Source: Bryobacterales bacterium
GTDB taxonomy: Bacteria > Acidobacteriota > Terriglobia > Bryobacterales > UBA6623
Direction: 5' to 3'
Assembly: GCA_026713545.1 (NCBI GenBank)
Contig: JAPOOG010000083.1
Span: 1-64,000, forward strand
DNA: 64,000 nt
Of this stretch, positions 40,402 through 48,981 are shown piece by piece. A program made the translations under genes and the position numbers. The number at the start of each line of letters is the position of its first letter. Positions within the stretch are counted from its first letter, which is position 1. A model generated the notes under the pieces. The model did not search any database. It was not told the origin of the DNA and saw nothing but the letters and a program-made list of their open reading frames with translations.

Positions 40402-41937
40402 TCAGGAGCTTACTCGATGCGCCTCCCAGCTTCCCGTTCCGTACTCACCGAGATCAACTTCACCGGACATGTGCTCACCCGAAGCGCGTCCGCTAAAGCG
40501 GTACCGCAGTGATGTTCCCTCGTAGCGGGCCGAGCTCGTGAAATCGAACTCATGACCGCTCACTCGGCCTCGGATCGGGCCGCTGGCGATGCGGCCTGTG
40601 TGTTCGCCGTTCAGTTGACTCTGTTCCATCGCCAGGAAAAACTTGTGGCGAGTGGAACCGACCGAGTACTCGATCCGCACATCCCAGTGACCCGACACGT
40701 CGATCGAAGCCGGAGGTTTTTCCGGTGGGGGCGGTTTTGGCCCTGGCGCGTGGCTGAAGATTTCGTACAGCCTTTCGGCGACAAGCTTCTCATCGCCCGG
40801 ATAGAGCGCGGCCGCACGAATTCCGAGCGAATGCCCTTGACCGCCCGCGTGCGCCCGGATGCGCGGCTTGCCGCTCAAGAGCAACTCTCCAACCTCGCCC
40901 GAAGTCATCCCGATCAACTTCGGGTCCCAGTCGATCCTCATCCGAACGTAGTTGCCTTCAACCTTACCTTCCGTTATCCGGCCCGTCACACCCCGGACCT
41001 GCGACACGCTGTTGATGATGTAGCGATACCAGGTCCGCCACAACTCATCCTCCTCGGAACGGTCGGGCTTGCTCGCCAGTGCTTCCACCGCCGCGAGCAG
41101 CCCCATGATCTCTTCCTTGCTGACCTTCATGGCACGCGCGAAGGTGTGGTGCGGAGCGCTGTTAGTGAATGCCGCTGCGATCAAGTCCTTGCGCCCCAGC
41201 AAAAGCCCCGCTGTCTGGGGACCTCTTACGATCTTGCCGCCGCTGTAAGCGACAAGATCTACTCCGCGCCGCAGAAAGGGGTTCGGGCGATGCGGCGTAC
41301 CGTCGGCCGCATCGATCAGCACAGGGACGGCATTCCTGTGAGCCGCCGCGACATATTCCTCCAGCGAGAACGGGTTGCCCATCTCGCCCATGTGAATCAA
41401 CCCGGCAGCCATGGCCGTTTTTGGCCCGAAAGCCTTCTTGAGATCCTCGGCGGTCGTCACTTCAACGATGCGTGCTCCCACCGAGCGGATCGCCTGGTCA
41501 TAGACGATGCGAGACCAACTGGGAATCACCACTTCGTTCTTCAGGCCCCGCGTATCGGGCACTTGTTGGATCTTCTCGGGGTCACCGCCCGCAATGCAGG
41601 CAAGTGTCGCGCAGGTAACCGAACCGGCCGCACCGGAGCTGACATGAGCGGCTTCAGCATCGAGCAGTTCGGCGATCCGGGGGGCCACGGCCGCCATGAG
41701 TTCGTCGAGGTTCACGTGATAGTAGGACGCTTGGCGGATCGCTTCGATGACTTCGGGCCGCTGAGCCGAACCGCCATGGATGGTGGTTATCGCCGTACAG
41801 TTGATGTACGGTCGGCCGCCGACCCGCGTATAGACCTCCGGGCCTCTGCCTCGCATCGGCAGCCCCGTTTCGGGATGAACAGCCGGAGCCGCCCCCGGCG
41901 CGAATCCTAATAACTCACGGCGTGCTCGTCTTTGCAT
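40402..41937 (-). CDS. SelA-like PLP-dependent enzyme with C-terminal lipocalin-like domain
   Basis: A 511-residue protein from ATG 41937. Residues about 30-395 are a SelA/DgaE-like fold-type I PLP enzyme (INCTAITTIHGGSAQRPEVI, SSGAAGSVTCATLACI, LIDAADGTPHRP, and VAYSGGKIVRGPQTAGLLLG with Lys235 as the PLP lysine). After a Pro-rich linker (PKPPPPEKPPAS) an extra region of about 100 residues reads IDVSGHWDVRIEYSVGS, FLAMEQSQLNGEHTG, then GHEFDFTSSARYEG, a lipocalin-like beta pattern absent from the 403-residue homologue at 9547. No Tat signal is seen, unlike that homologue. Its start is 28 bases from element B. Confidence 0.85.
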   Translation of the reverse strand: MQRRARRELLGFAPGAAPAVHPETGLPMRGRGPEVYTRVGGRPYINCTAITTIHGGSAQRPEVIEAIRQASYYHVNLDELMAAVAPRIAELLDAEAAHVSSGAAGSVTCATLACIAGGDPEKIQQVPDTRGLKNEVVIPSWSRIVYDQAIRSVGARIVEVTTAEDLKKAFGPKTAMAAGLIHMGEMGNPFSLEEYVAAAHRNAVPVLIDAADGTPHRPNPFLRRGVDLVAYSGGKIVRGPQTAGLLLGRKDLIAAAFTNSAPHHTFARAMKVSKEEIMGLLAAVEALASKPDRSEEDELWRTWYRYIINSVSQVRGVTGRITEGKVEGNYVRMRIDWDPKLIGMTSGEVGELLLSGKPRIRAHAGGQGHSLGIRAAALYPGDEKLVAERLYEIFSHAPGPKPPPPEKPPASIDVSGHWDVRIEYSVGSTRHKFFLAMEQSQLNGEHTGRIASGPIRGRVSGHEFDFTSSARYEGTSLRYRFSGRASGEHMSGEVDLGEYGTGSWEAHRVSS

Positions 41938-41964
41938 GCAGATAAGGTAGCAGACCCGACCAGG

Positions 41965-42140
41965 CCTGCATTTCTCACCACCCGACGGCCGAAGCACGCA
42001 ATACGACCGCCATGACTTCGTTGCGCTTGCTTGCCGTGCTCGATGTACTGTGAAGTACGCCTGCGCGCGCCAAGCGGCGCAAGCCTCGTACTGACGGCCC
42101 TCTCACGCACTTCGCCTCGCCGCGTGGTGAGAAATACAGG
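41965..42140. mobile_element. Element B: 176-bp TIR element
   Basis: CCTGCATTTCTCACCAC (41965-41981) and GTGGTGAGAAATACAGG (42124-42140) are near-perfect inverted repeats. The interior matches element A over nearly all its length, with the hairpin GTAC...GTAC and the GC-rich hairpin. It lies in the divergent gap between the SelA-like gene (start 41937) and hyuA (start 42260), so it may carry or alter their promoters. Confidence 0.8.
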
Positions 42141-42259
42141 CTGGGCTGGCGGGACCGAATCCGAGCCCGGCCCAGGCACATGAATGATAGAATCCTCGGC
42201 GAGGATGATCCGCCGGTACCTGTAACACTGTTTGCCGGGCCGTCTGCTTGCTCTTGGAA

Positions 42260-44311
42260 ATGATTGGCGGCTTCGATATCGGCGGGACCTACACGGACAT
42301 CGTCATACTCGATCCGGCAAGCAAGATACTGCGGACCGGGAAAGTCGGTTCAACTCCAGGAGATCCCTCCGAGGGCTTCCTGGAAGGTTTGATGTCTCTC
42401 GCGGTCGACCCCGCTGATCTTCAACTCGTCATACATGGAACCACGGTCGCGACGAACGCCATTCTCGAGCGAAACGGCTGCAAGTGCGGCCTGATTGCCA
42501 CCAAAGGGTTCCGCGACATCCTGGAGCTTCGACGCCGCGACCGTCCTCATCTCTATGGCCTTACGGGGGACTATCGCCCGCTCATCCCCCGCTATCAGCG
42601 GCTCGAAGTCACCGAGCGGATATCCGCCGAGGGAGAGGTCGTCACGCCTCTCGATGAGGATGAGCTTATCTCGGCCGCAGAGAACCTGGTCGCGGAAGGG
42701 GTGGAAGCGGTCGTTGTGAGTTTTCTCAACTCCTATGCCAACCCGGCCCACGAACAGCATGCACGACAACTTCTTCAACAACGTTGGACGGACCTCTTTG
42801 TAGTGGCCTCGTCGGAGGTGCTTCCTCTCTTTCGTGAGTTTGAGCGAACCTCGACCGCCGTTGTCAACGCCTACGTGCAGCCGGTCATGAGCCGCTATCT
42901 CACGCGTCTGCACGGGTACTTGAGCGAGAAAGGCTACGAGAGGGACCTTCTCGTCATGCAGTCGAACGGGGGCACGGTCGGGGCCGTTTCGGCCTGCGAG
43001 AGGCCCGTCAACACCGTTCTCTCGGGACCGGCCGCAGGTGTCATCGCCGCCGCCGAAATAGCCATGGAGAGTGGTTTCCACAACCTGATCAACTACGACA
43101 TGGGAGGGACAAGCCTCGACGTGTCACTCGTCGTCGAGGGCAAGCCTGTTTTTTCAAGTGGGCGAGAGATCGAATTCGGCATACCGGTGATGCTCTCGAT
43201 GATCGATATTCAGACCGTCGGAGCAGGAGGAGGCAGTATCGCCCGGATCGACGAAGGCGGTATTTTGCAAGTCGGACCCAAGAGCGCGGGTGCGGAGCCC
43301 GGGCCGATTTGCTACGGACGCGGCGGCGAGGATCCGACCGTGACCGACGCCCAGGCAGTGCTTGGCCGGATCAATCCGTATTACCGCATCGCGGGAGGAT
43401 CGCTCGATGTGGAGCGCGCAATCCAGGGAATCGCAAAAGTCCTCGGCGAACCGCTTGGGCTATCGACGGAAGCCGCTGCCGAAGCTGTCCTGGCGGTCGC
43501 AGCGAATCGCACGATCGGCAGCATCCGCCGCATCTCAATCGACCGCGGTTACGATCCCCGCGACTTCGCTCTTTTTTCATTCGGCGGAGCGGGTCCCCTC
43601 TTCATCAGCCATCTCTTGCGCGAGACAGGAGCTCAGATCGGGTTGGTGCCCTACTACCCGGGCGTTCTTTCCGCTTGGGGTTGCGCGATCGCAAACTTGC
43701 AGCGGGACTATGTCGCGATGGTGAACCGGCGGTTGACGGATCTTACAAGCGATGAAGTGACCGCGCAACTGGAGGCGCAGCAGGCCGAGGGGGAGCACTT
43801 TCTCAACCAAGAGAAGGTCGCTCTTTCCCGAATCCATGTGCTGCGCGAAGCTGAACTCTCTTACGAAGGCCAAACCCACCAGCTCCGCATCGGGCTGCCG
43901 GCCGGCGACCTGTCACTCCCGGGGATTCGAGCCGCGTTTCGCGATGCCTATCTGGAGCGCTTCGGGGCCTCCCGCGACCAGTTTTGCGGTTTGGACACAC
44001 TGCTCGAGGAACTGCCGGTCCGCTTGATGAATCTGCGAACAACCGTCATCGGCATCCGGGCGGAGTATGCGATGAAAGATCTGATGCCGAGCTGTCAGAA
44101 TCCTCCGGCCTCAGCCCTCAAGGGCATGCGGCGGGTCTGGTCGGCCGGCGAGTGGATCGAATGCCCGACCTACGAGCGCGCCGCCCTGTCCCGAGGGGCG
44201 GAACTGGAAGGCCCTGCGGTGATCGAGCAACATGACACGACGGTTTGGCTGGATGACTCAACACAAGCCCAGGTGGACGGCACCGGCAATCTCGTAGTGA
44301 GGCTGCTTTAA
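42260..44311 (+). CDS. hyuA: Hydantoinase/oxoprolinase subunit A
   Basis: A 683-residue protein from ATG 42260; an in-frame TTG at 42248 would add four residues. Hydantoinase A / 5-oxoprolinase / acetone carboxylase beta family. Motifs: FDIGGTYTDIVILDP (ASKHA phosphate loop), VIHGTTVATNAILERNG, INYDMGGTSLDVSLVVEG and SRDQFCGLDTLL near the end. The enzyme opens a cyclic amide ring using ATP. It forms an operon with hyuB (one base between stop and start). The natural ring substrate cannot be told. Divergent from the SelA-like enzyme across element B. Confidence 0.93.
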   Translation: MIGGFDIGGTYTDIVILDPASKILRTGKVGSTPGDPSEGFLEGLMSLAVDPADLQLVIHGTTVATNAILERNGCKCGLIATKGFRDILELRRRDRPHLYGLTGDYRPLIPRYQRLEVTERISAEGEVVTPLDEDELISAAENLVAEGVEAVVVSFLNSYANPAHEQHARQLLQQRWTDLFVVASSEVLPLFREFERTSTAVVNAYVQPVMSRYLTRLHGYLSEKGYERDLLVMQSNGGTVGAVSACERPVNTVLSGPAAGVIAAAEIAMESGFHNLINYDMGGTSLDVSLVVEGKPVFSSGREIEFGIPVMLSMIDIQTVGAGGGSIARIDEGGILQVGPKSAGAEPGPICYGRGGEDPTVTDAQAVLGRINPYYRIAGGSLDVERAIQGIAKVLGEPLGLSTEAAAEAVLAVAANRTIGSIRRISIDRGYDPRDFALFSFGGAGPLFISHLLRETGAQIGLVPYYPGVLSAWGCAIANLQRDYVAMVNRRLTDLTSDEVTAQLEAQQAEGEHFLNQEKVALSRIHVLREAELSYEGQTHQLRIGLPAGDLSLPGIRAAFRDAYLERFGASRDQFCGLDTLLEELPVRLMNLRTTVIGIRAEYAMKDLMPSCQNPPASALKGMRRVWSAGEWIECPTYERAALSRGAELEGPAVIEQHDTTVWLDDSTQAQVDGTGNLVVRLL

Positions 44312-44312
44312 G

Positions 44313-46016
44313 ATGGCGGACCGTATCGATCCGCTGACGTTGGCGGTCATCCGAGGAAGCTTGGAACAGGTCGCCGACGAGATGGACGCCACGCTCGAAA
44401 GGATGGCCTTCTCTCCGGTGATCTCCGACGGCTTCGACCGCGCCAGCGGCATCTACGACAAAGAGAATGGAGAGGTGATCATCCAGGGGCCTCGCGGGCT
44501 GCCGAACTTCATCTACGTGATGGAGCATACGGTGCGCTCTGTGATCGGCCGCATCACCGACATCGCCCCCGGCGATGTCTACATCGTCAACGATCCATAC
44601 CTCGGCGGCACGCACCTGATGGATGTCAAGATGGTCAAGCCATACTTCCATCGCGGCGAGTTGACCGCATTTTTGGCCAACAGCGGTCATTGGCCCGATA
44701 TCGGCGGCAGAGTTCCCGGGGGCTTTTCCACCCACGCGACCGAGATCTACCAGGAGGGGCTGCGGCTGCCTCCGTTGGCCCTGTTCAAACGCGGCACATT
44801 GAATCAGGAAGTGCTCGATATCATCCTCCACAACGTGCGCGTGCCGCGCGAGCGCCAAGGGGACATCATTGCTCAGGTCACCTCGCTGCATGCGGGGGCC
44901 GAGAAGCTGACTCAACTCATCGACCGCCACGGACGGGAAACGCTCTTCACGGCGATCGATGAGTTGAGCGATCGCTCCGAGCGGCTGATGCGGGCGCACA
45001 TCGAGGCTATTCCCGACGGCACGTATACGTTTCAGGAACACATCGACAGCGATGGCGTCGATTGGGCGGCCTTGACCATTGATCTACGGCTCACCATCGA
45101 CGGCAGTTCCGTGCACGTCGATCTTTCCAGCAGCAGTCCGCCGTGCCGAGGGCCGCTCAACAGTGTGCTGAGCACAACGATGGCCGGGGTGTTCATCGGT
45201 TTCAAGCACGTATTTCCTGATGTGCCGATCAACGCCGGCTGTTTCCGACCCTTCACGTTCGACATTCCGACGACGACTTTCCTCAACGCGCAGGAACCGC
45301 GTCCCGTATCCGGGTGCGCCGCGGAGGTATGCCAGCGCATGATCGACGTCATTCTCGGAGCGCTCGGACAGGCGCTCCCCGAAAAGGCCTACGCAGGTCC
45401 GATGGGCACGGTGACGAACCTCGCCGTCGGTGGCAGCGACCCGCAGCGCGGCTACTATGTCTTCTACTCGTTCATCGGCGGTGGATACGGTGGAAACTAC
45501 CTGACCGACGGCCTCATCAATGGAAATCCAACGCTCGCCGTCGCTCGTACACAAGCACTGGAGATTTTCGAATCACACTATCCGGTTCTCTTCCGGCAGT
45601 ACGCAATCCGCGAAGGCTCGGGAGGAGCCGGACTCCGCCGAGGCGGCCTGGGCGTCGTGTTCGAGTTCGAGCTTCGACGAGGCGACGCCTCGGCATCTCT
45701 GCTGGGCGACCGGGGACGTTTTCAACCCTTCGGCGTGTTCGGCGGCAAGCCCGCGCGGCCGGCGCGTCATACGTTCGTGCTCGGTGGCCGCGAGTACACC
45801 CCGGAACACCTGACCAAGGACGAAGGGGTCAGCATGTCCGCCGGTGACGCGCTTCGTTTGGAGACACCCGGCGGCGGTGGTTTCGGGGACCCCCGTAAAC
45901 GGTCGCCCGACCTGGTCGCCGAAGACCTCAAGCTCGGCTATTACCATCGACAGACGGCCGAGGAGGAATACGGCGTTGTCCCATCCGACGGGAATTCGAA
46001 ACCCGGCAGCGACTGA
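44313..46016 (+). CDS. hyuB: Hydantoinase/oxoprolinase subunit B
   Basis: A 567-residue HyuB-family subunit: YIVNDPYLGGTHLMDVKMVK, FLANSGHWPDIGGRVPGGFS, VFIGFKHVFPDVPINAGCFR, FGVFGGKPARPARHTFVLGG, LETPGGGGFGDPRKRSPDL. It is the partner subunit to HyuA in an ATP-dependent ring-opening enzyme. The ATG follows the hyuA stop by one base, indicating coupled translation. It ends 15 bases before the convergent PSD1 gene. Confidence 0.94.
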   Translation: MADRIDPLTLAVIRGSLEQVADEMDATLERMAFSPVISDGFDRASGIYDKENGEVIIQGPRGLPNFIYVMEHTVRSVIGRITDIAPGDVYIVNDPYLGGTHLMDVKMVKPYFHRGELTAFLANSGHWPDIGGRVPGGFSTHATEIYQEGLRLPPLALFKRGTLNQEVLDIILHNVRVPRERQGDIIAQVTSLHAGAEKLTQLIDRHGRETLFTAIDELSDRSERLMRAHIEAIPDGTYTFQEHIDSDGVDWAALTIDLRLTIDGSSVHVDLSSSSPPCRGPLNSVLSTTMAGVFIGFKHVFPDVPINAGCFRPFTFDIPTTTFLNAQEPRPVSGCAAEVCQRMIDVILGALGQALPEKAYAGPMGTVTNLAVGGSDPQRGYYVFYSFIGGGYGGNYLTDGLINGNPTLAVARTQALEIFESHYPVLFRQYAIREGSGGAGLRRGGLGVVFEFELRRGDASASLLGDRGRFQPFGVFGGKPARPARHTFVLGGREYTPEHLTKDEGVSMSAGDALRLETPGGGGFGDPRKRSPDLVAEDLKLGYYHRQTAEEEYGVVPSDGNSKPGSD

Positions 46017-46031
46017 ACCAACTGACGGCAA

Positions 46032-48971
46032 CTATTCCACGTACAGGAACTCGTTGCTCGCGAGAAGCATCTGGCACAGGCTCGCCAGCGCCTTTCCAGA
46101 TGCCTTCTCGCCGGCGAAGTTCGATTTCCGATAAAGGTCCCGCTGCTTCGTGAGGTGATCCCGCGAGATCGCCATTTCCATGGCATTCGGTTTTCTCGCC
46201 AGGGCAAGGCGGTAGGCGCTTTCGATTTTCCTCTCGATCGACGCGGTCCCGGACAGATCGTTCACGCGGTTTTTGATGTGCTCGGCGTGCTGCAACACGA
46301 ACTCGTCGTTCATCAGCGTCAACGACTGCAGAGGCGTCGCTGAGTTGATGCGCCGGTTGCAGTTGGTCTGCATCAGCGGATAATCGAACACTTCCAGGAA
46401 ATTCAGCGGATAGTTGCGTCTCGCCAGCACATACAAGCTTCGACGCCGATCGGCGTTCGGAGTGGGGTCGTTGCGGTCGACCGACTGCAGTCCCCTCGCG
46501 TCGTGCTCGATCAGGATGGCGGGCCCGCCGACTGTCGGGTCCAGCCTTCCGCTGACGGCGATCACGGAGTCTCGCACCGCTTCGGCCTCGAGCCGCCGCA
46601 TGTTCATACGCCACAGCAGCTTATTCAGCGGATCACGTGCTTTCGCGGCGGCATGAGCCTCGTCCGTCTGGCGTGAGGACTGACGATACACCGTCGAAGT
46701 CATGATCAGCCGGTGCAATCGCTTCATTTTCCAGCCGTTTTGCATGAAGTCGACGGCCAGCCAATCCAGCAGCTTCGGGTGGGTCGGTTGCGCCCCCAGC
46801 TTTCCAAAATTCTCGGGAGTGGCGACGATACCGGCTCCGAAATGATGTTGCCAGACACGGTTCACGGCCACGCGCGCCGTGAGCGGATGGTCCGGGCTTG
46901 TCAGCCATTGAGCCAGAGCGAGGCGATAGCCGCTTGTCTCACCCTTTGCTTGAGCCGGTCGATCGGCATCGGATTCACCGAGTTTCGACAATACTTCCAA
47001 AAATCCGGGCTTCACTTTCGGACCCGGGGACTCCACCGCGCCCCGTTGCAGCAAACGCGTTGCCGGCGGCGGACCCACGTCCCAGAGCGCCTGGATCTTT
47101 CCGTAGCTGCGCCGGTAGCCCTCGAGCGTGGCGATGCGGCGCTTGATTCTTTCTTGCTCAGCTCGGTGCGGCTCGTTCTTCTCGAGAAGCGCGGTCACTT
47201 CCTCCGGCGTTACTTCCAGCTTCTCGCCGAATTTTTCAAGAAGGTACTTCTGAACGTCGGTGAGCTTCTCTTCGTCCGCTCGCACCGCCTCCTTCGCATC
47301 CGCGCGGATTTCCTCCGGGAGAGCCTCGAGCCTTTTGTCGAGAAGCAAGTCCTCGTAGGGCATTCGCAGATCGGCAAGCTCTTCTTCGAGCTTATCGAGG
47401 GGCTTCTGGATTTCAGCGTTGTGACGATCGATCTCTTCCCGCTCGGGCTTGGCAACGTCGGGCAGGTAGCGGAACTTCGGCTGCTTCCAATCCATCGGGT
47501 TGTAGGCCGGCGTGAACAACGCGAAGAAGCGGTAATAGTCACGCTGCGGAATCGGATCGTAGCGATGGCTGTGGCAACGCGCACAGCCGAGCGTCAAACC
47601 CATCAGGCTTGTCGATACCTTTTCCATCAAGCCGAACAAAACGTCGTGGCGTTCCTTGAACAAGTTCGTGATGTCGGGGTCCGTTCGATCGAAGGGCGTC
47701 CGCAAGTAACCGGTTGCGACGAGCGCCTCCACCGTCTCATCCGAATAGGTCCCGGCATTGCGCCAGTCGACGAGCTCATCGCCGGCAATCTGCTCGGTGA
47801 CGAAGCGGTCATAGGGCTTGTCGTCGTTCAGAGCCTTGACGACATAGTCGCGGTATCGCCACATGCCTTCGAATACATTGATCGTCGGAATGTCGTTGTC
47901 GAAGCCACTCGTGTCGATGTAGCCCGCCGCGTCCAGCCAATACCTCCCCCAACGTTCGCCGTAGTGGGGCGAGTCCAGCAGGCGGCCGATCAGCCGCTCG
48001 TACGCTCCGGGCGCCGTATCCGACATGAATGCGTCGATCTCTTCGGGGCTCGGGGGCAGCCCGATCAAGTCGAAGAACGCCCGACGCAGCAAGACCTCCC
48101 TGGGAGCGTCGGGAGAAAAGCCGAGGCCTTCCGACTCCAGCCGCGCCAATGCGAACGCGTCGATCGGCGTGCGCAGGCGCTTCCTTTCGCGGACCGCCGG
48201 CTCCGGATGCTTCCGGGGTTTGCGAAAGGCCCAGTAACGCCGATCCTCATCGGTGATCGGCGGCGCCTCTTTCTCCGTGAACGTCTCGCGCTCCGCACCC
48301 GCCTTGTCAGCGCGCAACGCGAAAGTCGACGTGTCCACCCAGTGGCGCAGCCGATCCAAATCCTTCTTGTCAACGCGGGGTCCCATGCCGGGAGGAGGCA
48401 TCGCACCCGCCGAAACTTTGCGAATCAGGATACTGGCGTCCGCTGATCCTTCCACGATCACCGGACCGTTCTGGCTCCCTCTCAGCAATGAGGCGAGCGA
48501 GCGCAGATCCAGCCCGCCCATCGGCTCCCCGCCGCCGTGACAGCCGACACAATGAGTTTTCAGAACCGGCAGCGCCTCGTGATTGAACTTCTCGATCTCC
48601 TGCTCGGAAAGAATGATCTCCTCACGGGCGTCCGACAGCGCACCCCCTTCGATCCACGACCGGATCGTTTCGATCTCAGCCTCCGTCAACGGTCGGTTGA
48701 AGGCTTCCGGAGGCATCATCCGGCTAGAGATTTTTTTATAGAGAAGACTTTCTTCGGGTGAACCTTTGACCAATACCGGGCCGTTGTGGCTGCCCTTGAA
48801 CAGCGAGGCCGCCGTCCTCAGGTCCAGCCCGACCATCGAATTGCCGCCATGGCAGCTCAGACACTTGGCGGTGACGATCGGCAAGACGTCACGTTCGAAG
48901 CGAGGCGCCTGAGCGGCGGCGGCGGTGGCAAAACAACTCAGTATGACGACGAGTTTTCGGAACTCTCGCAT
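46032..48971 (-). CDS. PSD1 (planctomycete-type cytochrome / DUF1549 / DUF1553) protein
   Basis: A 979-residue exported protein. A signal peptide (residues 1-20) is followed by two PSCyt1-like modules, each with a haem-type CxxCH: CLSCHGGNSMVGLDLRTAAS and CVGCHGGGEPMGGLDLRSLA, then DUF1549 (PIDAFALARLESEGLGFSPD) and DUF1553 (TARVAVNRVWQHHFGAGIVA) domains. The two cytochrome modules look like an internal duplication, as each carries the S-HNGPV-x-V-KGSPE-like strand. Such proteins pair with DUF1501 proteins; the reaction is unknown. The start is 10 bases after the DUF1501 gene stop, same strand, so the two form a unit. Confidence 0.92.
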   Translation of the reverse strand: MREFRKLVVILSCFATAAAAQAPRFERDVLPIVTAKCLSCHGGNSMVGLDLRTAASLFKGSHNGPVLVKGSPEESLLYKKISSRMMPPEAFNRPLTEAEIETIRSWIEGGALSDAREEIILSEQEIEKFNHEALPVLKTHCVGCHGGGEPMGGLDLRSLASLLRGSQNGPVIVEGSADASILIRKVSAGAMPPPGMGPRVDKKDLDRLRHWVDTSTFALRADKAGAERETFTEKEAPPITDEDRRYWAFRKPRKHPEPAVRERKRLRTPIDAFALARLESEGLGFSPDAPREVLLRRAFFDLIGLPPSPEEIDAFMSDTAPGAYERLIGRLLDSPHYGERWGRYWLDAAGYIDTSGFDNDIPTINVFEGMWRYRDYVVKALNDDKPYDRFVTEQIAGDELVDWRNAGTYSDETVEALVATGYLRTPFDRTDPDITNLFKERHDVLFGLMEKVSTSLMGLTLGCARCHSHRYDPIPQRDYYRFFALFTPAYNPMDWKQPKFRYLPDVAKPEREEIDRHNAEIQKPLDKLEEELADLRMPYEDLLLDKRLEALPEEIRADAKEAVRADEEKLTDVQKYLLEKFGEKLEVTPEEVTALLEKNEPHRAEQERIKRRIATLEGYRRSYGKIQALWDVGPPPATRLLQRGAVESPGPKVKPGFLEVLSKLGESDADRPAQAKGETSGYRLALAQWLTSPDHPLTARVAVNRVWQHHFGAGIVATPENFGKLGAQPTHPKLLDWLAVDFMQNGWKMKRLHRLIMTSTVYRQSSRQTDEAHAAAKARDPLNKLLWRMNMRRLEAEAVRDSVIAVSGRLDPTVGGPAILIEHDARGLQSVDRNDPTPNADRRRSLYVLARRNYPLNFLEVFDYPLMQTNCNRRINSATPLQSLTLMNDEFVLQHAEHIKNRVNDLSGTASIERKIESAYRLALARKPNAMEMAISRDHLTKQRDLYRKSNFAGEKASGKALASLCQMLLASNEFLYVE

Positions 48972-48981
48972 GAAAGGGATC

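Noticed and set aside
40552-41910. Plus-strand 452-residue frame opposite the second SelA-like gene
   Set aside because: No domain motif; the minus-strand frame holds the PLP lysine and family signatures.
46713-48446. Plus-strand 577-residue frame opposite the PSD1 gene
   Set aside because: Shadow of the real PSD1 frame, which has CxxCH and DUF1549/1553 motifs.
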